Assembly: GCA_946887025.1 (NCBI GenBank)
Contig: CAMPJY010000015.1
Span: 1-26,966 of the forward strand
Length of the DNA: 26,966 nt
Source of the DNA: an uncultured Salinimicrobium sp.
GTDB lineage: Bacteria > Bacteroidota > Bacteroidia > Flavobacteriales > Flavobacteriaceae
Direction: 5' to 3'
Positions 1 to 8,867 of the stretch are shown here, one piece after another (the first letter of the stretch is position 1; each line of letters begins with the position of its first letter). The position numbers and the translations under genes are program-made. The notes below the pieces were generated by a model, which was not told the origin of the DNA, ran no database searches, and saw nothing but the letters and a program-made list of their open reading frames with translations.

Positions 1-354
1 GGCGATCACGGCATCTATGGAGGGATCCAGGAACATGGCGTTGAATTCCTCGGCCCTTTCCTCATCCGTGCCCGCCAGATGTCCATACCTGCCTTTTACG
101 TGCTCCCCAAGCTTCACCTTCAGGCCCATGGCCTGCATGGTTTCAACGGCAATTTCATAGGGTTCAGAATCAAAAATGGCGCTTGAGGGGCTGATGATCC
201 CAATGGTATTGCCGGCGGAGAGACGTTTGGGAAGAAGAGCAGCGGGATTGGGTTTTATAGTTGCTGCCTCCGCATTGAATATCGGCAAAAAGGATGCAAA
301 GGGTACAGCAAGACTCCCTGCCCCGAGATTTCTTAAGAAGTTTCTTCTTTCCAT
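1..354 (-). CDS. S66 family LD-carboxypeptidase, 3' part cut off by the window edge
   Basis: Only the first 118 codons lie in the window; the frame is open to base 1. The start is the ATG at 354-352. The N-terminus carries a twin-arginine motif (ERRNFLRN, residues 2-9) followed by a hydrophobic stretch ending near residue 31 (FNAEAA), so export by Tat is likely. From about residue 46 the sequence matches the start of the MccF/LdcA family: a basic LSAGNTIGIISPSS segment (residues about 47-60) and later an EERAEEFNAMF segment with the usual DPSIDAVIA continuation. The family cleaves the L,D-bond to the terminal D-Ala of peptidoglycan tetrapeptides during turnover. The catalytic Ser-Glu-His residues lie beyond the cut and cannot be checked. 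It follows the DacB-type gene on the same strand after 57 bp, so the two probably form a peptidoglycan-trimming unit. A Tat signal suggests a periplasmic rather than cytoplasmic enzyme. The family assignment is from recalled motifs. Confidence 0.85.
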   Translation of the reverse strand, partial: MERRNFLRNLGAGSLAVPFASFLPIFNAEAATIKPNPAALLPKRLSAGNTIGIISPSSAIFDSEPYEIAVETMQAMGLKVKLGEHVKGRYGHLAGTDEERAEEFNAMFLDPSIDAVIA

Positions 355-411
355 TTTCTTAACTTTATCTAAACGAAAATAGGAAATTTTTAGGGGCCAG
401 GGGAGGGGCTT

Positions 412-1722
412 TTAAAAATTATCCCGGAGCAGCACCAGTATCTTTTCCATCTCTTTCTTAACTTCTGAGGAGGAACCGGTATAATTGCTGTTCATAAAGC
501 TGAAGATGAGCGTCTTTCCGCTTTTGGTTTTCAAAAACCCGCTAAGGCTATGGTTATTCTCCAGAGTTCCTGTTTTGGCGAAAATATATGGTTCTTCTGC
601 TTTGTACCAGTTCCTGATGGTACCCGATTCTCCTCCGGCAGGCAATAATGGAAATAAACGTTCCTGGGGCACTTCTGCCGATATTTTTTCGAGCAGTCTC
701 ACCACCGAGCGGGGAGTAAACAGATTGTATCGTGACAGGCCCGAGCCATCCACCCATTGAGGTTCATCGGGGAGGTCCTGAAGATGGTTTTCCATCATAT
801 AATCAATGGCGATTTCTGATTTAAGAGTATCTGATATTTCGCCAGCCGCCAATAGCAGCACCTGTTCCGCAATAAAATTGTCGCTTACCTGCAGCATTCT
901 CTGGTACATGCTGTCAGCAGAAATGCTGTACAGGGTTTTTTCAGGTTTCAGATAATCCATGACTTCCTTAAGCAGGGTAACGGGCCGCTGAAGCGTGTCG
1001 CTCAGGATTGAAGCCACCAGTTCTGCAGAATATTTGAAGGGAACTTCCTGGGTATACCCCTCGTTCCCCAAGGGATGCTGAAAGACAAACTGGTTTTTTG
1101 AAATATTCCGAACTGCCCTGCTTCTTTTCGAAAGACTGTTCTTATTCAGCTGTAGCGAATCCTGGAAAAAGGAAGGAATGGTTTGCGGAACAGAATCCCC
1201 TTCCCTGAAGATCACCGTCACATAGTTGCCATGAATGGGAAAAGCGCCTCGTTCCACGGAATAATAGGAGTTGTAGTCGTCCCAGGCCCAGCCCGGACCA
1301 AAATGATCTTCCACATAGCTCGGAGCTGCGTAATACAGATCTTCCTCGCGATTTTTGAGAAATTCATATACTTTAGAATCCGGAAGCTGTTCGTGAAGGA
1401 AGGAAGGGTCCCCGGTTCCCCAGAAGATCAGGGAATCGTTTTTCACGGTGTATTTCAGGGCAGGTACCGAATCGCCCAAAGTCATGAGACCGGTGTAAAA
1501 GGTGAATAATTTTGTGTTGGAAGCAGGGGTGAAATACTTGTCGCCATTATGGCTGTAAAGAACCTTCTTTTCCTGCGGATCGTATACCAAAAGGCCTGAA
1601 AAGCCAGGATCAAAAGCAGGAGCGGTTGCGAAGTTGTCATTAATATTGTCTGTTGCCTTCTTCGTAGTAGAGCAGGAGGAAAGGAGTAACAGAGTCCCCA
1701 GGAGCAGGGAGTAGGTTTTCAT
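412..1722 (-). CDS. dacB: D-alanyl-D-alanine carboxypeptidase/endopeptidase, S13 (PBP4/DacB) family lipoprotein
   Basis: A penicillin-binding-protein-type peptidase that hydrolyses D-Ala-D-Ala ends or crosslinks of peptidoglycan in the periplasm. All three active-site motifs are visible: SNTK (SxxK, residues 68-71 from the chosen start), SDN (SxN, in QVSDNFIAEQ) and KTG (in FAKTGTLENN). The frame is open to 1779, but the ATG at 1722-1720 is chosen because it gives a clean lipoprotein signal peptide (MKTYSLLLGTLLLLSSC, lipobox Cys17); the 19 extra upstream residues would spoil it. The mature N-terminus (CSTTKK) lacks the acidic export signal seen on the SusD-like and DUF192 lipoproteins, which fits a periplasm-facing anchor. 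The length of 436 aa is slightly below E. coli DacB. The neighbour downstream on the same strand is an LD-carboxypeptidase, a sensible partner in wall turnover. Confidence 0.9.
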   Translation of the reverse strand: MKTYSLLLGTLLLLSSCSTTKKATDNINDNFATAPAFDPGFSGLLVYDPQEKKVLYSHNGDKYFTPASNTKLFTFYTGLMTLGDSVPALKYTVKNDSLIFWGTGDPSFLHEQLPDSKVYEFLKNREEDLYYAAPSYVEDHFGPGWAWDDYNSYYSVERGAFPIHGNYVTVIFREGDSVPQTIPSFFQDSLQLNKNSLSKRSRAVRNISKNQFVFQHPLGNEGYTQEVPFKYSAELVASILSDTLQRPVTLLKEVMDYLKPEKTLYSISADSMYQRMLQVSDNFIAEQVLLLAAGEISDTLKSEIAIDYMMENHLQDLPDEPQWVDGSGLSRYNLFTPRSVVRLLEKISAEVPQERLFPLLPAGGESGTIRNWYKAEEPYIFAKTGTLENNHSLSGFLKTKSGKTLIFSFMNSNYTGSSSEVKKEMEKILVLLRDNF

Positions 1723-2072
1723 GGGGTTGGCGGGACGCAGAAAAAATTCTTTTAAAAAATAAGGGAGCAGATCTTTCATAAAATCAATAGATAATAAGAT
1801 TAAAAAACTGCCGCTTCCCCTTCTGTTCCAAGGGAGAAATGCCTGGCAAGCTTTGCTTATGAACTGTAAGTTTAAGAAAATTTTTGATAAAACCCGGAAT
1901 TATCAACAATCCACTGCTTATGAGAAGGCATACCTCCTGGTTGTTATGAGTATTTTGGGAAATAGGTTCTTCGAAATCCACATTCTGAGGGATAAAATGG
2001 AGAGGGACCTTAGGATGTTAACTTTTATTTATTATCTTTCACAATCGTTTAACCAACTTTAACAACCAATCT
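1723..2072 (+). promoter_or_regulatory. 350-bp gene-free stretch between divergent dacB and susC-like genes; weak promoter candidate
   Basis: No convincing gene was seen: the short frames here have no signal peptide, motif or familiar sequence. The stretch must hold the promoters of the minus-strand dacB gene and the plus-strand SusC/SusD pair. The best candidate for the latter is TATCTTTC at 2033-2040, one base off the Bacteroidota -7 element TAnnTTTG, which would give a leader of about 25-30 nt. No -33 TTG was found at the expected distance. No HTCS, ECF sigma or anti-sigma gene lies next to the pair, so any regulator is elsewhere. Confidence 0.3.
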
Positions 2073-5000
2073 ATGAGAAGAAAAATGATTCTTATGGCTC
2101 TGTGGTTTGTATTTTTTCAAGCCACGGATTTGTTTGCCCAGGAACGGTTAGTCACAGGAACTGTGACCTCTGTCGAAGACGGAATGCCGCTTCCGGGCGT
2201 AAATGTAATTATTAAAGGAACTAATACCGGGACCATCACCAATATTGACGGTGAATATTCCATAGAGGTGCCGGATACGGCCACCCTGGTATTTTCCTCG
2301 GTTGGTTTCAGGACCACAGAAGTCGCCGTCGGAAACCAGGAGGTGGTCGATGTGACCATGGAGACAGACCTTCAGAGTCTGGATGAGGTGGTAGTTACCT
2401 CCTTCGGTATTGAGCAGGAAAAGAAATCGCTTGGGTATGCCGTGCAGGAGATCAACGCAGAAGATCTGACGCAGACGCACAACCCAAATATTGTTAGTGC
2501 CCTTCAAGGGCAGGCTGCCGGGGTGCAGATCACAAATTCGGGAGGTGCTCCCGGGCAAAGTGCCAGGATCATCATTCGGGGGATCAATTCCATCGATCCT
2601 GCCTCTGATAACCAGCCGCTGTTCGTAATTGACGGGGTTCCTGTTGATAACTCCACTGTTGAATCGGCCGGAACTCCCAGGGGATTGTCCAACAGGGCTG
2701 CCGACCTTAACCCTAACAACATTGAATCCCTCAACGTTCTGAAAGGAGCTGCTGCAACCGCCCTGTATGGGGTACGCGCAGCCAATGGGGCGATAATTAT
2801 CACCACCAAAAAAGGAAAGGCCGGAGAGGTTCGTATTAATCTGGACAGCTCCATAGGTTTTGAAGAGGTCAATCAGTTTCCTGAAATCCAGGATGTCTAC
2901 GGACAAGGCTTCTCCGGGGTTTATGATCCTGATTCCTTCTGGCCAAACTGGGGACCATCCATGGAAGAGATTAATCAGATCGATCCGAGTGTGGAAATGC
3001 ACGACATCTGGAGAGATGCCATGGAAACCGGGGTGCAGTTTGACAACAACCTGAGTATTTCAGGAGGTAGTGAAAAAGCAACTTTCTTCGCAAGTATCGG
3101 AAATCTGGATCATGAAGGGATCATTCCTTTTAGTGACTGGGGAAGAACTTCTGCAAAACTTAGCGGGGAAGTCAAATTAAGTGATAAGTTCAAATTTTCT
3201 GGTAATGTAGGCTATACCGTCTCCGGGGGTAACAGGGTTCCACATGACAGGTTCATGGAGCGGATGGTATATTGGGCACCTAACCATGATGTAAGGGATT
3301 ATATCAATGAAGACGGCACCATGGTAAGTGTGGGTACCAATACCAACCCCATTTACGATGCACGTTTCAGTACTTATGAAGACGAGGTGAACCGGACGCT
3401 TGGAAATTTAAGATTTACCTACAGCCCATTCGAATGGATGGATGTCACCTACCTGATAGGAACAGATTATTACAGTGACAAGCGTACTGAGATAACTCCC
3501 GGACCAAAAGGAATCGATGGAGAAGCTCCTCTTGATAGTGAAGGTTTCATCAGCGAGACCAGGATCAGTAGCAGGGATATCAACTCCAACCTCTTCCTTA
3601 CCTTCAAAAAGGATTGGAGTGAGAAATTCGGAACCACTCTGAGAGTTGGTAATGACGTTTTCGAAAGAGATTATGAAAGTGTCTCCACTACAGGGGAAGA
3701 CTTCGTGATCCCTGATTTCTATGACCTCAGTTATACCAGCAGGGTTTCTACTTCCCAGGATAAAAGAAAGAGAAGGCTGGTCGGATTATATGGAGACCTG
3801 ATGCTGAGCTACGACGAGATGCTGTTCGTGAATGTCACTGCAAGAAATGACTGGACCTCCACGCTGCCAATTGGAAACAACTCCTTTTTCTATCCTTCCG
3901 TAAACCTTGGATTTGTGTTTACAGAGGCTATAGAACCAACGGATTTCCTAAGTTTCGGTAAACTCAGGGCTTCCTGGGCACAGGTAGGGAAGGATACAGA
4001 TCCCTATCTAATAGGACAGACCTACAGTTCTGTAGGGGTTCCTCTGGCAGGCCAGGTAAGATTTACCAGGTTCAGCCAGTATGGTGATCCAAATTTAAAA
4101 CCTGAAGAGACAACCGCCATTGAATTTGGTACCGACCTCAGGTTCTTCCAGAACAGACTTGGTCTTGACTTTACCTGGTATAAATCCAATAGTAAGGACC
4201 AGATCCTTCGGGTTCCCGTTTCAGACGCAACAGGTTATTCAGTCTTTGTTACCAATGCGGGAGAGATTGAAAACAGCGGGGTTGAATTTATCCTGAGAGG
4301 AACTCCTGTGGAGACAGAGGATTTCAGCTGGGATGTTTCCCTAAACGTTTCAAATAACCAAAATGAGGTTGTTTCCATAAGGGAAGGAATTGAAGAGATT
4401 GTGGTGGGAAGCCAGTTCGGTTATGCGGGAGCTTCCGTTACCATGAAACTTATAGAGGGAGAGGCTTACGGGAACCTCTTTGGTAGAAGTTATGAAAGAT
4501 ATGGAGCTGACCCTAACAGCATTTTCCTGCAGGAAGGTCTGCCCATAGTTATTGGAGCAAATGGTTTCCCTGAAATCAACACCAGTCAGCTTGTGCTGGG
4601 GAACGCCACTCCGGACTGGATAGGAGGTCTGAAAAACGATTTCAGGTATAAGGGCTTTGATCTTTCTTTCCTAATTGACTTCAGGACAGGGGTCGAGCAG
4701 TATAACCAGTATGATAACTTTTTCTCAGCATTCGGTATTGCCGAATACACGCTGGATAGAAACGATACCAGGGTTTTTGATGGAGTACTTGCCGATGGAA
4801 GCCCTAACACCCAGGAAGTATGGCTGGGTCAGGGGGTTGGCCCCGACGGACGTGATTATGGCGCAGGATTCTACAGGAATACCTATCGTGGGGTAAGTGA
4901 GAATTTTGTGCAGGATGCTTCTTTCATAAAACTTCGAAACATCACCCTTGGGTATAATTTCCAGGAAAGCCTTCTTGAACAAACCTTCCTGAGATCTGCC

Positions 5001-5162
5001 AGAGTTTCGGTTGCGGCCAACAACATTATTCTGTACACTCCCTGGGACGGGTTTGATCCTGAATCTTTCAGTGCCGGTGCGGGAGGTAATGCAGTCGGAT
5101 TTACCGGATTGGGATATCCAGGTGTTCAGAGCGTGTTCTTCAGTATAAATCTTGGTATATAA
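2073..5162 (+). CDS. SusC/RagA family TonB-dependent outer-membrane transporter
   Basis: A 1029-aa TonB-dependent beta-barrel of the SusC type, which forms a pedal-bin complex with a SusD-like lipoprotein lid to import oligomers across the outer membrane. Order of parts: signal peptide 1-23 (ends DLFAQ), CarboxypepD_reg-like domain about 24-105 (GTVTSVEDGMPLPGVNVII, then FSSVGFRTTEV), the TonB-box-like DEVVVT at 104-109, a plug at about 115-250 with PLFVIDGVPVDNS and the hallmark VLKGAAATALYGVRAANGAI, then a barrel to the C-terminal FFSINLGI. The length is usual for the family and no frameshift is visible. The next gene, a SusD-like lipoprotein, starts 12 bp after the stop, so the two are surely co-transcribed. 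The substrate cannot be read from sequence. No glycoside hydrolase or sulfatase is present; the nearest exported enzymes are peptidases. Confidence 0.96.
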   Translation: MRRKMILMALWFVFFQATDLFAQERLVTGTVTSVEDGMPLPGVNVIIKGTNTGTITNIDGEYSIEVPDTATLVFSSVGFRTTEVAVGNQEVVDVTMETDLQSLDEVVVTSFGIEQEKKSLGYAVQEINAEDLTQTHNPNIVSALQGQAAGVQITNSGGAPGQSARIIIRGINSIDPASDNQPLFVIDGVPVDNSTVESAGTPRGLSNRAADLNPNNIESLNVLKGAAATALYGVRAANGAIIITTKKGKAGEVRINLDSSIGFEEVNQFPEIQDVYGQGFSGVYDPDSFWPNWGPSMEEINQIDPSVEMHDIWRDAMETGVQFDNNLSISGGSEKATFFASIGNLDHEGIIPFSDWGRTSAKLSGEVKLSDKFKFSGNVGYTVSGGNRVPHDRFMERMVYWAPNHDVRDYINEDGTMVSVGTNTNPIYDARFSTYEDEVNRTLGNLRFTYSPFEWMDVTYLIGTDYYSDKRTEITPGPKGIDGEAPLDSEGFISETRISSRDINSNLFLTFKKDWSEKFGTTLRVGNDVFERDYESVSTTGEDFVIPDFYDLSYTSRVSTSQDKRKRRLVGLYGDLMLSYDEMLFVNVTARNDWTSTLPIGNNSFFYPSVNLGFVFTEAIEPTDFLSFGKLRASWAQVGKDTDPYLIGQTYSSVGVPLAGQVRFTRFSQYGDPNLKPEETTAIEFGTDLRFFQNRLGLDFTWYKSNSKDQILRVPVSDATGYSVFVTNAGEIENSGVEFILRGTPVETEDFSWDVSLNVSNNQNEVVSIREGIEEIVVGSQFGYAGASVTMKLIEGEAYGNLFGRSYERYGADPNSIFLQEGLPIVIGANGFPEINTSQLVLGNATPDWIGGLKNDFRYKGFDLSFLIDFRTGVEQYNQYDNFFSAFGIAEYTLDRNDTRVFDGVLADGSPNTQEVWLGQGVGPDGRDYGAGFYRNTYRGVSENFVQDASFIKLRNITLGYNFQESLLEQTFLRSARVSVAANNIILYTPWDGFDPESFSAGAGGNAVGFTGLGYPGVQSVFFSINLGI

Positions 5163-5174
5163 AAACAATAGGAT

Positions 5175-6587
5175 ATGAAACTATTAAAAAACAAATACAC
5201 ATATCTGATCATGGGTTGCCTGTTGATGATGCAATCCTGTGATGATTATCTCGATATTAACGATAACCCAAACAACCCAACGGAGGCACCCCTGGCAGGA
5301 TTGATGGTAAACACCACTTATGAAACTGCACAGAATGTTTTCAGGATGGGGGATATCACCTCTTTCTTTGTGCAGTACCTGGCTTCTCCGAACCCGGCGA
5401 GTTCGACAGATATCATGGATGACGTGAGCCATGGGAATACCTGGTTCAACCTGTACAATACCATGACGGATCTTACAGACCTTATCAACCAGGCAGAAAC
5501 TGTAGGGGCGAACCATTATCAGGGAGCCGGAGAGATCCTGCTGGCCCTGAATCTGGGAATGACTGTAGACGCCTGGGGAGACATCCCATTTTCTGATGCC
5601 CTGGTCTTCGAAAGCATAACTCCGACCTATGATTCGGACGAAGCGCTTTATGCTGAGGTTTTCAGGCTGCTGGATGCCGGGATTGCCCATCTTTCTGCTG
5701 AAACCGAGGTTTCCATTGGAGCAGATGATTTTATCTATCAGGGTGATGCTGACAAATGGGTGAAATTCGGGAATATGCTAAAAGCACGTTACCTGAATCA
5801 CTTGAGCAATACTGCTTCCTATGATCCGAACGCTGTACTTGCAGCGGTGGAGCAGGGATTTGATAGCAATGCCGACGATGCACAGGTCGTATATTTTGAG
5901 GAACAGAACAATCCCTGGTCGATTGTTGCGGAGGATAACGCCAACCTGCTGCTGGGAGGCTGGATTTCCGAGCAACTTGTTGAAGCCATGGATGGAACCA
6001 CCTTTGGAGTCGTGGACCCAAGAATGGCTTTAATGTACGGCACCACTGAAGCAGGGGAATTTGTAGGGACAGAAAACGGAGCCGGAAGGGGTGATGCTGC
6101 GGAAGCAGGAGAACGTTCGACCCTTGTCGAGGATTCTTATTATGCTGCAGAGCTGGCACCACTTCTTATCGCCACCTATGCCGAACAGAAATTCATAGAA
6201 GCTGAGGCGGCTTTTGAAATTGATAAGGAAAGATCCTACAATGCCTACCTGGAAGGAATCCGTGCCCACATGCAGAAGATCGGAGTCGCTGAAGGGGAGG
6301 CCAGTGCTTATATCAGCAGTCCTGAAGTGAGTATGGGAGTGGCAGATTTCACTATGGAAGACATTTTCAGGGAGAAATACATTGCGCTCTTCCTTCATCC
6401 GGAGGCCTGGGTGGATGCCCGTAGGATTGACTACAATTATGCCGGCTTTACACCACCAGCAAATTTAAATCCCGCATTAGGGGGAGATTTAATCCGCAGG
6501 CTGAGCTATCCTGATTCTGAAACCAGCAGGAATGGGGGCAATGTGCCGGATGTCACGCTGACTACGCCTGTTTTCTGGGATGAATAA
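5175..6587 (+). CDS. SusD/RagB-like nutrient-binding outer-membrane lipoprotein
   Basis: A 470-aa surface lipoprotein, the substrate-binding lid of the preceding SusC-like transporter. The signal peptide ends in a lipobox with Cys22 (LLMMQSC). Directly after the Cys comes the acidic CDDYLDIND, which resembles the lipoprotein export signal that sends flavobacterial lipoproteins to the cell surface. The LDINDNPNNPT opening, the ALNLGMTVDAWGDIPFSDAL helix (about residues 124-143) and the C-terminal LFLHPEAWVDARRIDY segment are typical of the SusD-like subfamily annotated as 'starch-binding associating with outer membrane' (PF12771/PF12741). That family name does not imply starch as substrate. 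The gene lies 12 bp behind the SusC-like gene and is followed by a strong terminator, so the pair forms a closed two-gene transcript. Confidence 0.94.
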   Translation: MKLLKNKYTYLIMGCLLMMQSCDDYLDINDNPNNPTEAPLAGLMVNTTYETAQNVFRMGDITSFFVQYLASPNPASSTDIMDDVSHGNTWFNLYNTMTDLTDLINQAETVGANHYQGAGEILLALNLGMTVDAWGDIPFSDALVFESITPTYDSDEALYAEVFRLLDAGIAHLSAETEVSIGADDFIYQGDADKWVKFGNMLKARYLNHLSNTASYDPNAVLAAVEQGFDSNADDAQVVYFEEQNNPWSIVAEDNANLLLGGWISEQLVEAMDGTTFGVVDPRMALMYGTTEAGEFVGTENGAGRGDAAEAGERSTLVEDSYYAAELAPLLIATYAEQKFIEAEAAFEIDKERSYNAYLEGIRAHMQKIGVAEGEASAYISSPEVSMGVADFTMEDIFREKYIALFLHPEAWVDARRIDYNYAGFTPPANLNPALGGDLIRRLSYPDSETSRNGGNVPDVTLTTPVFWDE

Positions 6588-6605
6588 GACATAAAACCTA
6601 CAAGA

Positions 6606-6634
6606 AAGGTCGGATGATTCCGGCCTTTTTTATT
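6606..6634 (+). terminator. Rho-independent terminator after the SusC/SusD pair
   Basis: An 8-bp stem AAGGTCGG (6606-6613) / CCGGCCTT (6620-6627) with one G-T pair and loop ATGATT, followed by a T-run broken by a single A. It separates the SusCD transcript from the M14 peptidase gene, which therefore needs its own promoter. Confidence 0.85.
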
Positions 6635-6676
6635 TCCGACAATTGCTTAATTTTAAACCCTAATCCTAACCCAGTC

Positions 6677-8161
6677 ATGAGAATATTTTACAATTCCTTC
6701 CGGGAGTGTGCTGCACTTCTGTTTTTCTTTTCCTTCATCTCCTGTGGCTTTTCCCAGTCAGGGGTAGAGGTGGGAAATATAGTTGCAGAGTATGAGCAAT
6801 ATAAAGAGCGGAGTCTCACCAAACGCAGGACTACCAGAAAAGATATCCTGCCGTTGATCAATGAGCTAAAAGGGCTCGATAAGTTTTCTGTTCAAAAAGT
6901 AGGGGAATCCATTGAAGGCAGGGATCTGACCCTGATAAGCATCGGGACGGGGGATACTTCAGTCTTCCTCTGGTCACAGATGCATGGAGACGAATCAACC
7001 GCCACCATGGCGCTTTTTGATATTTTTAATTTCCTGAACTCTGAGGATTATAAGGATGAAAAACAACAACTTCTCGAAAACGTCACCCTGCACTTTCTTC
7101 CCATGCTGAATCCCGATGGGGCAGAAATGTTTGCACGTCGGAATGCTCTTGGAATCGACGTGAACAGGGATGCCCTGAGACTTCAGTCGCCGGAGGGGCA
7201 AACCCTGAAGAGGATCAGGGACAGTCTGGACGCTGACTGGGGTTTCAATCTGCACGACCAGAGCAAATATTACAATGTCCAGGGTACTGACAAACCTGCA
7301 ACTATTTCATTTCTGGCCCCTGCCTTTGATTATGAAAAAAACGTTGATGAAAAACGGGCTGATGCCATGCAGCTGATCGTGGTGATGAGCGAACAGCTTC
7401 AAAAATATATCCCCGGACAGGTTGCCAGATATAATGATGATTTTGAACCACGGGCATTTGGAGATAACATTCAGAAATGGGGTACCCGAACCATTCTTAT
7501 CGAATCTGGTGGGAATTATGATGATCCGGAAAAACAGGAAATCAGAAAGATGAACTTTGCCGCCATCCTTTCTGCCCTTTTTGCTATTTCAAATTCTTCT
7601 TATGAAGAGGTGGACCATAGGAAATACAATGAAATCCCTCACAATGACAGTAAACTCTTTGATCTCAAACTTACCGGACTGGTATATAACCTGAATGGGG
7701 AGGAATATATTCTGGACCTGGGAATCAACCATCAGGAGATCTTTGCCCGAAATCCACAAGGCTTCTACTACAGCGGACGGATCGCCGACCAGGGGGACCT
7801 GTCGACGAGTTTTGGATATGAGGCAGTTGATGTTTCGGGTTATAAACTCAAACCGGGAAAGGTTTACGAACAGCTAATGCCTGATCTGGCGGCTGTAGGA
7901 AAGCTGGATTTTGACGATCTTCTAAAAAAGGGGTATACCTATGTCAGGGTCAAAAATCTGCCCAGAAATCAGAGCTATTCGAAATATCCGGTACAGCTGG
8001 TAGGGGAATCCTTTAAAGTTCCGACCAGGTTGCAGCCGGGGATCATTCCCAGTTTTCTTCTTGAAAACGAAGGGCAGCTGGAATACGTGGTGGTCAATGG
8101 ATTCCTGTACAAGCTGGACGGTAACCTGGGTAACATCAGGAATGGCGGTATCCTGAAATAG
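6677..8161 (+). CDS. M14 family zinc carboxypeptidase, exported
   Basis: A 494-aa exported metallopeptidase of the M14 clan. Zinc ligands and catalytic residues are in place: HGDE (H103, E106), the NPDG and GIDVNRD segments (about 145-165), the third ligand H193 in FNLHDQS, and the catalytic Glu276 in ILIESGG. M14 enzymes remove C-terminal residues from peptides or cleave cell-wall-type peptides. The ATG at 6677 is chosen over an in-frame one at 6614: it starts a good signal peptide (hydrophobic FFFSFISCGFSQ), while the upstream part lies inside the terminator hairpin of the previous transcript. FISC could serve as a weak lipobox, but cleavage after FSQ (residue 27) fits as well. Residues about 281-494 form an extra C-terminal region I do not recognise. 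Position behind a SusCD pair suggests, without proof, a role in handling imported peptides. Confidence 0.88.
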   Translation: MRIFYNSFRECAALLFFFSFISCGFSQSGVEVGNIVAEYEQYKERSLTKRRTTRKDILPLINELKGLDKFSVQKVGESIEGRDLTLISIGTGDTSVFLWSQMHGDESTATMALFDIFNFLNSEDYKDEKQQLLENVTLHFLPMLNPDGAEMFARRNALGIDVNRDALRLQSPEGQTLKRIRDSLDADWGFNLHDQSKYYNVQGTDKPATISFLAPAFDYEKNVDEKRADAMQLIVVMSEQLQKYIPGQVARYNDDFEPRAFGDNIQKWGTRTILIESGGNYDDPEKQEIRKMNFAAILSALFAISNSSYEEVDHRKYNEIPHNDSKLFDLKLTGLVYNLNGEEYILDLGINHQEIFARNPQGFYYSGRIADQGDLSTSFGYEAVDVSGYKLKPGKVYEQLMPDLAAVGKLDFDDLLKKGYTYVRVKNLPRNQSYSKYPVQLVGESFKVPTRLQPGIIPSFLLENEGQLEYVVVNGFLYKLDGNLGNIRNGGILK

Positions 8162-8218
8162 GAGCTTTAGGGAGTTCAAATTCATGGGGAGCAGAATTAA
8201 AGACCAAGGGTTTTTCCT

Positions 8219-8226
8219 TATCTTTG
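8219..8226 (+). promoter_or_regulatory. -7 promoter element of queE, placing the start of transcription at or next to the ATG
   Basis: TATCTTTG, a perfect match to the Bacteroidota -7 consensus TAnnTTTG, lies only 7 bases before the queE start codon (8234). Transcription normally begins a few bases after this element, so the mRNA would have almost no leader. No clear -33 TTG was found. Confidence 0.6.
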
Positions 8227-8233
8227 CGCCCTT

Positions 8234-8866
8234 ATGAAAGAGAGTGAAGTGAAAGAGTTGGTGGCTACGGGAGAGATGCTGCCGTTAATGGAGGAGTTTT
8301 ATACCATCCAGGGGGAAGGCTACCACAAAGGTACTGCGGCCTATTTTATCAGGATTGGCGGCTGTGATGTTGGCTGTCATTGGTGTGACGTAAAAGAGAG
8401 CTGGAATGCCAAATTACATCCTCCTACTTCCGTGGAGGCGATCGTGGAGAATGCGGTAAGATACAGTAAAACCGTTGTCGTAACCGGAGGGGAACCTCTT
8501 ACCTGGGACATGACCAGGCTGACCGCCCTGCTCAAAGAAAAAGGAGCTGCAATCCATATTGAAACTTCAGGGGCTTATCCCATGACGGGCATCTGGGACT
8601 GGATCTGTCTTTCTCCAAAGAAGATCAAATTACCTACAGAAGAAATTTACCAGGTTGCCAATGAGCTGAAGGTGATCGTTTTTAATAAACACGATCTGGT
8701 CTTTGCGGAAGAGCAGGCAGCCAAGGTCAATTCCAATTGCATCCTTTACCTGCAGCCCGAATGGAGCAACAGGGAAAAGATGATTCCACTGATTGTCGAT
8801 TACGTGATGCAGAATCCAAAATGGAAGGTTTCACTGCAGACTCATAAATATCTCAATATCCCTTAA
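8234..8866 (+). CDS. queE: 7-carboxy-7-deazaguanine synthase QueE (radical SAM)
   Basis: A radical SAM enzyme that converts 6-carboxy-tetrahydropterin to 7-carboxy-7-deazaguanine, the ring-contraction step on the way to preQ0 and the tRNA base queuosine. The family hallmark cluster motif CDVGCHWC (C44-x3-C48-x2-C51) binds the 4Fe-4S cluster. It is preceded by EFYTIQGEGYHKGTAAYFIRIGG (residues 21-43) and followed by VTGGEP (83-88), which helps bind SAM. At 210 aa it is normal for the short Bacteroidota form. The pathway shares GTP cyclohydrolase I with folate synthesis, and folE is also in this window 13 kb away, though the two are not linked by an operon. No preQ1 riboswitch was seen in the 72-bp upstream gap, and the promoter leaves no room for one in the transcript. 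Confidence 0.94.
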   Translation: MKESEVKELVATGEMLPLMEEFYTIQGEGYHKGTAAYFIRIGGCDVGCHWCDVKESWNAKLHPPTSVEAIVENAVRYSKTVVVTGGEPLTWDMTRLTALLKEKGAAIHIETSGAYPMTGIWDWICLSPKKIKLPTEEIYQVANELKVIVFNKHDLVFAEEQAAKVNSNCILYLQPEWSNREKMIPLIVDYVMQNPKWKVSLQTHKYLNIP

Positions 8867-8867
8867 A

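Noticed and set aside
1853..2062. 69-codon open frame upstream of the SusC-like gene
   Set aside because: No signal peptide, domain or ribosome-binding sequence, and it overlaps the expected promoter of the SusCD pair.
2148..3002. 284-codon open frame on the minus strand inside the SusC-like gene
   Set aside because: It is antisense to strongly conserved SusC coding sequence and has no signal peptide or recognisable domain; a shadow frame.
6655..6673. CCCTAA-TCCTAA-CCC string resembling a telomere repeat
   Set aside because: Only about two and a half imperfect units in the M14 leader of a bacterial chromosome; chance similarity.
8162..8233. preQ1 riboswitch upstream of queE
   Set aside because: No aptamer-like hairpin with an A-rich tail was seen, and the promoter position leaves almost no transcribed leader.
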